Source: Rebecca billardiae RCC1528 (taxonomy: Eukaryota > Haptophyta). From it: 64,000 bases of DNA. Positions within the stretch are counted from its first letter, which is position 1, and each line of letters opens with the position of its first letter. The notes beneath the pieces are model-generated. The model had not been told where the DNA came from. It searched no databases and was given only the letters and a program-made list of their open reading frames with translations. The position numbers and the translations under genes are program-made. The DNA is taken from contig OZ251234.1 of the NCBI GenBank assembly GCA_965240325.2, forward strand, positions 1,550,001-1,614,000, read 5' to 3'. This document shows positions 10,606 through 21,540 of this stretch, piece by piece.

Positions 10606-11529
10606 TATTGGGATTACCGCAAGCTCCGAGCGTCTCGAGCCCTGCTAAAAGCTCACCGCGCACGACAGGACGGACGCCACCGCGAGGATCACATGCCTCG
10701 CGATCTCATCAGCTCTCAAGCCTCTGAACCTGGCCCTTATTTCCGGCGCTCTTGCGCCGGGCCAAAACAGCGATCGAGCTCCGATCGCTCCTGGGCTCGG
10801 GGCGGTAGTATCATCGCCGTGCCGACTTACCCAGATTTTGCCGCGATCAGCCAATCGGCGATCGCACCGTCCGTCCTGTTGCCGCTCAACTTTGTACCAC
10901 TGCTTCTCGTCCATGTCCGGTGCTGCTCACCTGCTTTCCTTGGACAAATCCAGTGTACCAGCATGACGCCCGCGCTGCTCCGCGCTGCTCCGCGCTGCTC
11001 CGCGCTGCTCCGCGCTGCTCCGCGCTGCTCCGCGCTGCTCCGCGCTGCTCCGCGCTGCTCCGCGCTGCTCCGCGCTGCTCCGCGCTGCTCCGCGCTGCTC
11101 CGCGCGCTCCGCGCTGCTCCGCGCTGCTCCGCGCTGCTCCGCGCTGCTCCGCGCGCCCCGCGCTGCTCCGCGCGCCCCGCGCTGCTCCGCGCTCCCGCGC
11201 CGCTGCGCCCGCGCTGCTCCGCGCCCGCGCCGCTGCGCCCGCGCTGCTCCGCGCTCGCGCGTCTGCTGCCGCGCGCGTCCTGGACGCGCGCGCTGCCAGC
11301 CACTGCTCCGCAGCAGCTGCTGCCGCCGGCCCGCCTGATGCGGCGCCAGCCCTGACACCCCAGCGGCAACGCCATCTGCTGAGATGCGTGCCCCAGACTG
11401 TGCCAGTTCATCCGCACTGCTGCTCTGCAGCAGCTGCGCCGCCGGTCTGCCTGCTGCAGCACCGGCCCTGACTCACCGCCGGCGACGCCATCTGCTGAGA
11501 TGCGCGCCCCTGGCCTCGTCAGCTCAACA
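10606..11529 (-). repeat. 3' LTR of the copia-type element
   Basis: 924 bp; the right-hand copy is 944 bp. About 300 bp of it (~10973-11275) is a tandem array of the decamer GCTGCTCCGC, breaking into variants at its right end. The left part (10606-10970) is unique sequence that I read as identical to 14620-14984. Confidence 0.88.
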
Positions 11530-11538
11530 CCCCCCCTC
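11530..11538 (-). other. Polypurine tract of the copia-type element
   Basis: Reads GAGGGGGGG on the minus strand, immediately before the 3' LTR (TGTTGAG...). This is the expected position and composition for the plus-strand primer of an LTR retrotransposon. Confidence 0.8.
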
Positions 11539-11559
11539 GACAGCCATAGCCGCGAGCGA

Positions 11560-12038
11560 GTAGCGCCGCTCATCGCGCGCGCGTCGGGTGTCGCACACCA
11601 TGATGGCGTCGACGTGCCACTCAAACGTAGCAGCGTCGTCCGTCGCCTTCGTCATGATGTCGGCGTGGTACATTGACCTCACGCCACGTACTCCGCCTCC
11701 GTCGAGCTCAGCTGGGCCATAACCTGCAGCCCGCTGCTGTGCCACGACACCGGCGATCCATTGTAGAAGACAATGATGCAGCCACCCGTCGACCTCCACC
11801 CGGATTCCCCTGGGTTGTTAGACCAAACAGAGTCACCCAAAGTGAGCAAGTCGTCGAGCTCGTCAATCTCCGCGCGCTGGACCAACGCCTTGTCCGCGTC
11901 GGTCAGCCTCGCGCGCGCCGCTGCCTCTGGCAGCCGTATCCGCGTGCTCGCGTTCGTGCCGAATCGCTCGAGCCCGCCATCGATCGCCTCTGCGACCCGC
12001 GGCAACCCGCCCGCATCTGCGCGGCGGTCCCGCGCCAA
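11560..12038 (-). pseudogene. Copia RNase H fragment and pol C-terminus, deleted and frameshifted
   Basis: Minus-strand frame ending at 11679 encodes GWRSTGGCIIVFYNGSPVSW and LSSTEAEYVA, matching the copia RNase H core (GY..FxxGxxxxSWxSxKQ..VxLSSTEAEY). A stop follows at once, and about 10 bases later another frame continues with MYHADIMTKA, the copia pol C-terminal motif (xxADIxTKxL). The residues normally between these motifs are missing, so an internal deletion joined them. Upstream residues (LDDLLTLGDSVWSNNPGES) fit the start of RNase H only loosely. Confidence 0.75.
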
Positions 12039-12648
12039 AGTTGCGCCGGTGGTATCTCATACCACCAGTGCGACTGCGCCCATGGCGCGCCCGCACCGCC
12101 CCGATCGCCGGCCTGCGGCATCGGCGGCTGTGCGCCCGTGCGCCCGCGCTGCTGCGCCCGCGCTGACCCGCGCCCGCGCTGCTGCGCCCGCGCACCTGTG
12201 CTACGCGGCGGCCCGCCAGCATCTGCTGCGGCCCCGCGCCGGGATTCCGTCGGCGGGATCCGACCCTGCCGACCCAGGCTGTGTCGCTGACGCGCCTGCT
12301 CCGCCACGCCCGCCCTGCGGCGTCGGCGTCGACGGCTGTGCGCACGCGCTGCTGCGTCCGCGCGCTGTTCCGCGCCTGCGCTGCCGCGCCCGTGCGCTGT
12401 TCCGCACCTGCGCTGCCGCGCCTGCGCGCTCCGCGCCCGCGCTGCTGCGCTCGCGCGCTGTTCCGCGCCCGCGCTGCTGCGCCCGCGCGCTGTTCCGCGC
12501 CCGCGCTGCCGCGCCCGCGCGCTGTTCCGCGTCCGCGCTGCCGCGCTCGCGCGCCGACGCCGACGCATCTGCGTCGCCGTCGTTCCTGACGTCGAACTCC
12601 GTCGCGTCGTCGTCACCGGCGTCGGCCGGCGGCTCGCCGCCGTCGCCG

Positions 12649-13563
12649 TCATCGTCCTGCGCCGCGCGGCGGCCCGCCAGCATCTGCTGCGGCCCCGCGC
12701 CGTGATTCCGCCGGCGGTATCTGACCCTGCCGACCCGGCTGCGTCATCGACGCGCCTGTCCCGCCACGCCCGCCCTGCGGCGTCGGCGTCGACGGCTGTG
12801 CGCCCGCGCTGCTGCACCCGCGCTGTCCCGCGTCCACGCTGCTGCGCCCGCGCCCCGACGTTGACGCATCTGCGTCGTCGTCGTACCCGACGTCGAACTC
12901 TGTCGCGTCGTCATTCCCGGCGTCGGCTGGCTGCTCGCCGCCGTCGCCGTCATCCGCGCCCGCGCTGCTGCACCCGCGCTGTCCCGCGTCCACGCTGCTG
13001 CGCCCGCGCCCCGACGTTGACGCATCTGCGTCGTCGTCGTACCCGACGTCGAACTCTGTCGCGTCGTCATTCCCGGCGTCGGCTGGCTGCTCGCCGCCGT
13101 CGCCGTCCTCGTCCTCACCGTCGGCGTCACCGCCGACCGGACGATGTCCGCCGCTTACCGCGGCGCCGTCACCATCACCCACGTACGCGCCACCGTCAGG
13201 TGCGCCCAGCGACGAGTGCCCCCCCTCGACCAGGTCGGTCTCGTCGATGCGTACGTCACGCAAGTGAAGAGACGTCCGTCGTCTACACGACATACGTACC
13301 AGAGTACGTTGAAGCCACGGAGCTGCTCCGCGCGCGGCGCGCGCTGATCGCCGCCGCCGCTGCCTCCTCCGCCCTCGCAGCCAGTCGGTATCTCTCCGCC
13401 GTCTTGGCCGCCGCCACGATCCCCGCCGTCGCCACCGCCGCCTGAGCCAGGCGATGAGCTTCGTGCGTGGACGTGTGGGTGCCGCCGCCACCACCGGGCG
13501 TACGACCACCTGGTTCGGTGCGCCCAGCGCCGCCGAGCCACTGCCGCGCGCTGCTGCGCGCAC
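12649..13563 (-). pseudogene. Copia integrase-end / linker remnant
   Basis: This frame contains HLRDVRIDETDLVEGG, which resembles the copia integrase C-terminal motif (SRDVxFDE). An acidic, Pro-rich linker follows (DEDGDGGEQPADAGNDDATE), as often lies between integrase and reverse transcriptase. It then dissolves into Ala/Arg repeats, and no reverse transcriptase catalytic YVDD is seen. Upstream (to about 14600) only scattered, frame-shifted fragments of possible gag/protease remain. Assignment rests on the short motif and the position inside the LTR pair. Confidence 0.5.
12802..13113. repeat. 156-bp tandem duplication inside the LTR element
   Basis: Two almost identical units (about 12802-12957 and 12958-13113). 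Both carry GCTGCACCCGCGCTGTCCCG at offset 156 and an acidic-linker coding segment on the minus strand. Related, more diverged copies lie at about 12540-12800 and 12190-12350, so the interior has expanded by serial duplication. Confidence 0.85.
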
Positions 13564-14619
13564 ACACGCCGCACCGGCGTCCTGCGCCGTGCGTGTGCTT
13601 CCGACGCCTCAGCGTCGGGTCCCCACCTGCCGCCGAATGATCTCGGCCCGCAGCATGGAATCGAGCTGAACCTCCCGGCGTGGGCCGAGTGCCATGCACT
13701 GCCCCGCCGTCACCCCGCACTCGCGCCTTGCGCGCGCGCGGATACCGCGACTCAAAGATCGCGCCAGCGCCGCCGTCTCGGCGGCACTGCCAGCTGCGCC
13801 TCGCGTCAGCTGCAGACGTAGTCTCGGCACCGCTGCGCCGCCCCGTCATGATCCCGCGCTCGCGCCTCGCGCGCGCGCGATTCCCGCGACTCAACAGTCG
13901 CGCCAGCGCCGCCATCTCGGTGGCACTGCCAGCTGCGCCTCGCGTCAGCTGCCGGCGTAGGACCAGTGCCAAGCACTTCGTGTCGCCAGATTCCACCCGG
14001 ACGATTCCGATAGATCCGGGTGTGCCAACCGCCGGACCTGTGTCCAGTCCGGTCGTGCCAGCCGTGCCAGCCGGACCGCAAAACCCAGTCCAGCTGCCAG
14101 CCGCCATCCGGTGCCCTAGACCACCGGACAGGTTGATGAGCCAGCCCCTCCGAGTAGATCGCCGAGCCCGCCGTCGCCGCCGTCAGCTGCCGTGCAGCCA
14201 CCCGGCGCTCGGGGTGCGTGCTCGCGCCGATCGTGCCAGTAGCGCTGCTCAGTCATCCGCCGCTGCACGCAGTAGTTCTCCTGCACCAGCTGCATCCGCT
14301 CAGATCCAATCGTGAGCTTCCGGGAGGCTGTCGTGTCGGGCTCATCACCGACAGGTACTGTTCCTCCCAATCGACGCGAAGTTCCGCGTCCGGGCCATGC
14401 GCGGAGATGATGCCGATGATCCCTGGCATCGTAGCGCCATGCCCCATCGAGAGCGTCGCCAGTTTGCCCGCGCTCTCGGCCAGGAACCTCTGCTGCATTC
14501 CATGCGACGCCAGAGTTCCTCGTTCCGCCCATCCTGCAACCGCGGCCGCTCGTGCCCATCAGCCCAATCGATGAGAAAGGACAGTGCGGACAACTCCCTC
14601 CCTGGGGTTGCTGCGCGCA

Positions 14620-15563
14620 TATTGGGATTACCGCAAGCTCCGAGCGTCTCGAGCCCTGCTAAAAGCTCACCGCGCACGACAGGACGGACGCCACCGCGAG
14701 GATCACATGCCTCGCGATCTCATCAGCTCTCAAGCCTCTGAACCTGGCCCTTATTTCCGGCGCTCTTGCGCCGGGCCAAAACAGCGATCGAGCTCCGATC
14801 GCTCCTGGGCTCGGGGCGGTAGTATCATCGCCGTGCCGACTTACCCAGATTTTGCCGCGATCAGCCAATCGGCGATCGCACCGTCCGTCCTGTTGCCGCT
14901 CAACTTTGTACCACTGCTTCTCGTCCATGTCCGGTGCTGCTCACCTGCTTTCCTTGGACAAATCCAGTGTACCAGCATGACGCCCGCGCTGCTCCGCGCT
15001 GCTCCGCGCTGCTCCGCGCTGCTCCGCGCTGCTCCGCGCTGCTCCGCGCTGCTCCGCGCTGCTCCGCGCTGCTCCGCGCTGCTCCGCGCTGCTCCGCGCT
15101 GCTCCGCGCTGCTCCGCGCTGCTCCGCGCTGCTCCGCGCGCTCCGCGCTGCTCCGCGCTGCTCCGCGCTGCTCCGCGCTGCTCCGCGCGCCCCGCGCTGC
15201 TCCGCGCGCCCCGCGCTGCTCCGCGCTCCCGCGCCGCTGCGCCCGCGCTGCTCCGCGCCCGCGCCGCTGCGCCCGCGCTGCTCCGCGCTCGCGCGTCTGC
15301 TGCCGCGCGCGTCCTGGACGCGCGCGCTGCCAGCCACTGCTCCGCAGCAGCTGCTGCCGCCGGCCCGCCTGATGCGGCGCCAGCCCTGACACCCCAGCGG
15401 CAACGCCATCTGCTGAGATGCGTGCCCCAGACTGTGCCAGTTCATCCGCACTGCTGCTCTGCAGCAGCTGCGCCGCCGGTCTGCCTGCTGCAGCACCGGC
15501 CCTGACTCACCGCCGGCGACGCCATCTGCTGAGATGCGCGCCCCTGGCCTCGTCAGCTCAACA
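14620..15563 (-). repeat. 5' LTR of the copia-type element
   Basis: 944 bp, aligned to 10606-11529 at an offset of 4014 in the left part and 4034 after the decamer array. The 20-bp difference equals two decamer units. Being the 5' LTR on the minus strand, it should hold the element promoter. The bases next to its inner edge (TGCGCGCAGCAACCCC on the minus strand) are where a tRNA primer site would be; I do not recognise the tRNA. Confidence 0.88.
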
Positions 15564-15568
15564 GATTG

Positions 15569-16105
15569 TTATTGTGAGTGTGTAGTTATAGCAGACTATA
15601 GAATCAACTTTACGACGAGCGGTCATGATGCAGTACTGAGTATCATCAGTATACTCCGTCTCTAGTCTCTGCCGGCCGCACTCGAGCACTGACTCTGGGC
15701 TGGTTCGCTTGACCATATATTCCCATCGGCACCGCGCCTGCCATGAAGCGGTTACGCCGATCGTAGCACCGCTGGACCGATGGTCCTGCATCCACCGCCA
15801 GTCCGCCATCCCGGGCAGCTTGCGGCGGGGCAGCCGGGCACTCGGGCAGCAGACACAGTCCTGGGCAGCAGCAGCCCAGCCTTTCGTGCTGATGCAATTC
15901 AATTCGGCAATTCGTCGAATCACGATGGCGGCCAAATTTACATCAGCCTGCTCGATTCGCGAAGCGCTTTTGGGGTGATCGGTTTTGGAGATTTGGCGCG
16001 GCTCGAACAGAGCAGCCGAATTTTTGGCGCCACGCTTGTTCATCAGCCCGCCGCCGGCGTACGCTACCTACCGACGAGTGCGCCCGTCCGAGCCGCTTTT
16101 CCAAA
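15569..16105. other. Intergenic region between LTR element and homeobox gene
   Basis: About 540 bp with no supported ORF. A CCAAAA-rich stretch before the ATG at 16106 may belong to the 5' UTR. Confidence 0.45.
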
Positions 16106-16747
16106 ATGGAGTCGTGCAACGTCCGCTCGCTGGCCGTCAAGGTGAAGTTCGGCGACCTCTCTGTCGACTGTGGCTCGCCCAACGTCTCGCCCAACGTCTC
16201 ACCACACGTTCGTCGCTCAAAACGCCTACGGACGCGCAAGGGTGGCTTTTCGGCCTGCGCCCCGACGAAGGCTGCCCGTCTGCCGTCGCCGTGTGCCGAG
16301 GCTGCGGGCGATGACGGCGTGCGGGACAGCGATCTCTCCATGGGCACCTTCAGCCTCCAGCTGGGAACGTGCTTCAACGGTGCGAACGACACCGCACTCA
16401 TCATTGACCCCCTCGCATGCGTCGAGGACTCGCTCAAGGAGCTCAGCTTCTGCGCGGCTGACGTCGACATCAACGGCGTCGATGAGAACCTGGCCAACTC
16501 GTCTGGCGAGCCATCGCCGCCTCCGCTTCAGTCGGTGCGCCTGTCACCGCGGCACACGCTCGCGTGTGCCTTCAAGGTGAACCCGTATGCAACGGCAAGG
16601 GAGATGAGTGCGCTTGCTAAGCTGCTGGAGCTCGACACCGAGACCATTCGCGGCTGGTTCGAGCGGCGCCGCGCCCTCGAGAACGAGATGGACGGGCTGC
16701 GCGCCGCAGCGGCGCAGGGGCGGCTGTTTGACGCTCTGCTGGAATAA
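16106..16747 (+). CDS. Homeodomain-like protein with altered recognition helix
   Basis: A 213-aa protein. Residues ~152-197 resemble homeodomain helices 1-3: VNPYATAREMSALAKLLELD, then TETIRGWFERRRALENE. The W-F-x-x-R-R core of helix 3 is present at W184, F185, R188 and R189. The almost invariant Asn51 (WFxN) is replaced by Arg187. Helix 1 is poorly conserved. The N-terminus has a basic patch (RRSKRLRTRKGG, residues 37-48) that could be a nuclear signal. A DNA-binding transcription factor is likely, but loss of Asn51 suggests changed or weakened base contacts. The ATG at 16106 is preceded by CCAAA. No intron is needed. Confidence 0.72.
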   Translation: MESCNVRSLAVKVKFGDLSVDCGSPNVSPNVSPHVRRSKRLRTRKGGFSACAPTKAARLPSPCAEAAGDDGVRDSDLSMGTFSLQLGTCFNGANDTALIIDPLACVEDSLKELSFCAADVDINGVDENLANSSGEPSPPPLQSVRLSPRHTLACAFKVNPYATAREMSALAKLLELDTETIRGWFERRRALENEMDGLRAAAAQGRLFDALLE

Positions 16748-16779
16748 GAGCAGGGTAGTTCGTCTGGCCCTTGTCACGT

Positions 16780-16813
<34 letters not shown>

Positions 16814-17248
16814 AGAGAGTTCTATAGATATGCGCTGCTGTCTTGCGTGCTGCATGCGCATGTGACTGACTGTCGATCTGATGATGATGCCGTCGGACGA
16901 TCGATCATAACGATCATCATTATTCATTCGATGCATGTCTGCGATTGCATGCGCGCACGTTGCAGCGCATATGCGGATCTTGCTGCTTGATGCGCATGAG
17001 TTCAGAGTAATCAGAGTTCAGATGCGTGCATGCATACGCGCCATGCTGATTGTCATTGCTGTTGACCTGGTCCTGATGGCGTCAGTGGCAGCCATCATGC
17101 CGGCGCACTGCATCACCATCGTCGCCAGAGGGACTACTCGGAAGTTCGCCCTGCGCGTGCTGTCGTCAGCACTGCACGTCAGCACAGCATGCCGCGCGCG
17201 CGCCGGCATGATCAGCGCTGGCATCCGTAGGCGGCGACGGCTCGCGTC
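16748..17248. other. Convergent 3' intergenic with microsatellite
   Basis: Between the homeobox stop and the UBE3C-like stop. It holds the GA run at 16783-16812 and GATGCATG-type repeats near 16925-17040. No gene supported. Confidence 0.5.
16783..16812. repeat. (GA)15 microsatellite
   Basis: An uninterrupted AG/GA dinucleotide run about 35 bases after the homeobox gene stop codon. Confidence 0.95.
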
Positions 17249-20200
17249 TCACGACAGCTCAAAGCCGCAGCCCGCATTGACCGCGTACACGAGCTTGGTG
17301 CGCATCGTGTCCTCGTCCGGGTACGGCGGCAGCTTGAGCAGGTTCATGCAGGTCGCGCTCGTCGGCAGGCGCGCCTCTTCCGCGCTCGCCATCTGTATGC
17401 AGAACGGCGGCTGCAGCCACTGGAAGCCGAGCAGCGGCGGGCGCGCGGAGCTCGTGGCGAAGCGCAGCGTCGCCGCGCGCTGCTCCCCGTCCATCTCCTC
17501 GACCACGCGCCAGAACGCCTCGATCACCGGGTGAGCGTCGTGGTAGCCACTCGCGTACCGGGCGTGCGCGCGCCAGTCGGCCACGTCGATCGGCGCGTCC
17601 GAGCCCGAGAGTACCATTCCGAGCTCGCGCGGCGAGAACATCGAGATCCACGCGCCGGGCACGACGGCGGTGAAGCCGCGCATGAAGGCCGCGCTCGGCC
17701 GGCGCAGCTGCGCGTTCAGCCGGAAGTTGGCCACGAGGTAGATGTACTCTGTCAGCCCGTCCGCGCTCACGGCCGTGTGCCGGCCGTTGGGCTTGAGGTC
17801 GGTCGTGAACTCGCGCCCGCCCACCACGTCCGTCACCTGCGGGGGCGGCGGCGGAGGGGGCGGGGGGCACGCCGTCAGCGCGGTCGCGCGACGCGGCAGC
17901 GCGCCACGCCCCGCGCCGAGCGTGGCACGGCGCGCCGCGCGCCGATGCGTGCCGCGCGGTGCCTTGGTCCGCACCGCGCGGCGTTGCCGATGCATGCCGC
18001 GCGCGCGCGCGCGCGCGCGCGGTGCCTTGGTTCGCACCGCATACACGAGCGCAAGCTCGTCCAGAGGCCCGTCGTAGCTCTTGAGGAAGTGGAGGTTGCG
18101 CGCGAGCTCGGGGTCGAGCGAGGGCAGGTCGTTGACCGTGCTCGTGCGCCCGAGCAGCTTGGCGAGGAAGAAGGGCGCCAGCGGCACGTCGAGCAGGATC
18201 CCCTCGTACAGCGCCTTTGCGAAGAGCGAGCCGACGCACTCGAAGATAGCGTCGGGCTCAGGCAGCAGGTGGCGCGCGGCCGGGTGCGGGTAGAGCTCCC
18301 CCTCGGCGGTGGAGACGAAGAGGCTCGCCTCGGGCGCGCACGCCGCGCGGAGCACCTGCACCAAGTACTCCTTCATCACGCCCTCGCCCACGCCCGCCTC
18401 CTCGAGCCCCTGCGCGCGCCGAGCGCCGCGCCGAGCGGCACGCGCGGCGCGCGTGAAGACGACGACGGCGCGATCGCGCGCACGCGCCCGCTGCGCGCGC
18501 AGCCCGGCTGGGCGCGGCCCGCGGACGCCTCGGGCGTGGTGTGTGGCGCGGGCGGCGGGGTGGCGCGGGCGGCGTGCGCGGCGCGGCGGGCGCACCTGCT
18601 CGTTCACAAACTGCACGCGCAGCGGCAGCTTGAGCGCCGCGCCGTAGCTCCGAAGCGCGTCGAACGAATCCTGCACGATCGAAGGCCGCCTCACAACAAT
18701 GGGCTCTGGCCACAGCGCGCGCTCGATGCCAAGGCTGGCGCGGTCCGCGGCGATCCACGCGCGGAGCGCGGCAAGGCGGCCGTCGAAGGGGAGCGCGAAG
18801 GGCAAGTGCCGGAGCAGCGCGCCCGCGCGCTGCGCCTCCGCCGCGCCGCCGCCCGCGCCGCCGCCCACGCCCGGCGCGCCGCCCGCGCCGCCCAGCTCGG
18901 CCGACCCGTCGACCGCCTCCGGCGGCGCGTGCGACACAAGGGCAAGCGCCGCCGCGCACGTGCCACTTGGCGAGCCGCCTGCGAGCCAGACGGTGGCGTC
19001 GGGCGGCGTGCCGGCCGCGCCGCCGGCGGGCGCTCGCACGAACGGCCGCCGCGCGTCCCGCTCGTGCAGCGCGCGCAGTAGCTTCGTCAGCTCGGCGCGG
19101 AGCAGGCCGCTGAGCGCGCCGCCCGCGCCCGCCGCGGCCGCGCCGGCCGGGCGCGCGGGCGCGGCGCGGCCGAGCGGATCGGCTGCCGCGCGGCTTGCGC
19201 CGCCGGGCGGCGCGGCCGCGCTCGGCGGCGGCGGCGGCGGGTACGGCGAGCCCGCCGCGCCGCCGAGCGCGCCCATCGGCAAGCCCCCGGACTCCCGGAC
19301 CACCACCCCGGACTCCGAGAAGTCCGGGGGCGCCCAGTACATATGCACCGCCACTTCTTTGAGCGCAAGGCACATTTCACGCAGCGCGTCGGCGCGGGGC
19401 AGCACGGACGACGCGCCGGCGGAGGCACGCGCGCCCGGCGCGTGCGCGCCGCCGCCCGGCCCGGACCCGCCCGCACCCGCGCCCGCGCCCGCGCCCGGAC
19501 CCGCGCCCGGACCCGCGCCCGGACCGCCGAGCAGCTCGTCGTCTGACAGCACGACCAGCGCGTGGTTGGCCAGTTGGCAGAACAGGCAAAGCGGAGGCTG
19601 GAGCTCGGGCCGCAGCCACGCGCGGGGCCCGCCGCCCGCGCCGAGTGCCGACGCGCGCGCGAGCTCCCACAGCGCGACGCTCGTCGCGGCGCCGCGCGCG
19701 CGCGCGAGCGGCTGGAACGACAGCCGCGAGAGCGCGAGCACCGAGCTGTGCGCGCCGGACGAGCCGAGTGGCGCGCGCTCGCCGCCCGACGCGCGCGGCG
19801 CGCCGTGTGCAAAGAGCAGAGCGTAGATGGTGCAGAGCTGCCACAGGCCGGAGGTCTCGGCGTCGGCGCCGGGCTGCGCCGCCGCGCCGGGCTCGGGCAC
19901 CAGCGCGCCGAACACGGCGGCCGCGAGCTGGCTGTCCAGCAGCGCGTCCAGCTGCGAGTTAATTAAATCGAGCTGCTGCGCATAATTCGGGCTCGCCTCG
20001 CCGAGCGCGGGGCCGGCGCGCGCGCCCGCATCGACGTGCATCGCCGAGGGCCCGGCGCCGCCGCGCGCGGCGGTGGCGTCCGCCCCGTCGTCGTCGTCGT
20101 CCGAGGACGAGGCGCTCGCCGCGCCGCCGCCGCCCCCCGCGCCGCGCGCCTGGCTCCGAGACCGCGCTCGCTCCGCGTGAGCTTCAATCCACGGCCGCAG

Positions 20201-20587
20201 CGCCGCGTGCAAAGCGCGCACGTACGCGCGCGCCGCGCGCGCGCTCGGCGCGCCGTGCGCGAGGACCCAGCTGGCGAGGGTGACGATGGCGGCGGTGACG
20301 GCCTGCGCGCCGAGCGGCGCGGCCTCGTCGCTCGCGAGCTCGTGCAGCACCCCCTCCGCCTCCTCCGCCAGCCCCTCCAGCACGTGGCACAACAGAGGCA
20401 GGTCCTGGCGGAGTGCAGCGAGAAGTCTCGCGGAAAGACTCGCGGACCAGTCGGGCGCGGCGAGCGCGAAGCGGGCGAACTGGCGCGTCTGCGCACGCGC
20501 CTCCGCGGAGCGCGGGCCGAGCCCGAGCTCGAGCGGCGCGCGCAGCGAGCGCAGCGAGAGCGTGCGCAGTGCGAGCCCGGCGTCGAG

Positions 20588-20634
<47 letters not shown>

Positions 20635-21319
20635 GCCACGCGAGCGCGTGCGAGCCGGCGTCGCCGGCGGCGAGCGCGAGCGCGGGCGCGGCGCGGCGCG
20701 CGCGCTCGGCGTCCTCGGCGCGCAGGCTCCGCCCGGCCCACGCCCATGCCGACGCGTCCGTCAGGTAGCCGAGCAGAGCCACGTCCGAGTCCAGGCCGCG
20801 ACCAGCGCCGAGCGCGCGCACGGCCGCGCACGCGAGGCCGCGGGACTGCGCGAGCCAGCGCGCGGCGGCGGAGGGCGGGGCTGGTGCAGGCGGCGCGCCC
20901 CACGCCGCCGCGCACGCGTTCACGCGCGCGTCCTCGTGCGCCGCGTTCTCGAGCAGCAGCTCGAAGAGCGCGCCGCGCCGCTCGGCGCCCTTCCCGTCGT
21001 CCGGCCGCGCGCCCTCGACGACGAGGAGGGCGCGCGAGAGGCGCTCGAGGGCGGCGGGCGCGGCGGGCGTGCCACTCGCGCCCCGCGCCGCCGCGAGCAG
21101 CGCGTCCCACGCGCCTCGCTCGCGCTCAGCGAGCGCGCGCCGGCACGCCCGCCGGCGCGACGCGCTTTGGATGGCCACGGCCGCGCGCAGCTGCTGCCGC
21201 TGCTGCTGCCGCTGCTCGCGCTCGCGCGCGGCGCGTTCGAGGACGGTGCGCCGATCCTGCTGCTTCGACGAGCCGCGCAGCGTCACTTTGCGCTCGGGCG
21301 CGGCGCCGCCGAAGAACAT
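17249..21319 (-). CDS. HECT E3 ubiquitin ligase, UBE3C/Hul5 type
   Basis: Assigned as complement(join(17249..17836, 18038..18409, 18596..21319)), 1227 aa. The N-terminus ([18 protein letters not shown], then an IQ motif [16 protein letters not shown]) matches the UBE3C layout. The HECT domain fills the last ~340 residues: [39 protein letters not shown], a catalytic-loop Cys at about 1195 ([14 protein letters not shown]), and the C-terminal GFELS. UBE3C/Hul5 extends ubiquitin chains at the proteasome. The introns (186 and 201 bp) begin GTGCG and end CAG; both are multiples of 3 and stop-free, so the frame reads through them, but leaving them in would break the HECT fold. The start at 21319 is the first Met aligning with the family; the frame extends upstream. 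The middle holds a poly-Gly run and long low-complexity spacers. Confidence 0.9.
20588..20634. repeat. (GCC)n trinucleotide run encoding poly-Gly
   Basis: About 15 GCC triplets on the plus strand, read as a poly-Gly tract in the UBE3C-like protein on the minus strand. Likely length-variable. Confidence 0.9.
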
Positions 21320-21540
21320 GCCTGGCGCGGCGGACGAGGACCCACCCGCGCGCGTCCTCCCTCTCCTCGGCAGGCAATGTCGGCCCTGTCCCGCCCGCTC
21401 CGGCGACCAGCTCTCGAGCCGGACCGGGCCAAGCTGACGAATCGCGAAGCCCAAGCTTTGAGCTTTCCGAGGATCCCGCCCGACTCCCCGAGCGAGCTCA
21501 GGTCGCCCGCCATCGCTCGGCCGGGCGGCGCAAGCGCGCC
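21320..21540. promoter_or_regulatory. Bidirectional promoter between UBE3C-like and Raptor genes
   Basis: Only 221 bp separate the two divergent start codons (21319 minus, 21541 plus). Promoters and 5' UTRs of both genes must lie here or overlap the coding ends. No TATA box seen. Inferred from layout. Confidence 0.55.

Larger units (their letters stand above)
10606..15563 (-). mobile_element. Ty1/copia-type LTR retrotransposon, degenerate interior
   Basis: Two long direct repeats (10606-11529 and 14620-15563) flank a 3.1-kb interior. The element is bounded by a perfect 5-bp target duplication, GATTG, at 10601-10605 and 15564-15568. On the minus strand the LTR begins TGTTGAG and ends CCCAATA, so the ends are TG..TA rather than TG..CA. 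A polypurine tract (GAGGGGGGG) abuts the 3' LTR. The interior keeps a copia RNase H fragment (VSWHSSGLQV..LSSTEAEYVA), an ADIMTKA motif and an integrase-end RDVRIDE motif. Reverse transcriptase is not recognisable. The LTRs agree except for about two 10-bp units of an internal array, so insertion was recent although coding is dead. It was probably mobilised in trans. Confidence 0.88.

Noticed and set aside
10973-11275. Possible CRISPR-like or satellite array
   Set aside because: Contiguous 10-bp units without spacers, located inside both LTRs of a retrotransposon.
20413-21540. Upstream 376 codons in frame with Raptor
   Set aside because: Arg-rich antisense of the UBE3C-like gene; Raptor similarity begins at 21541.
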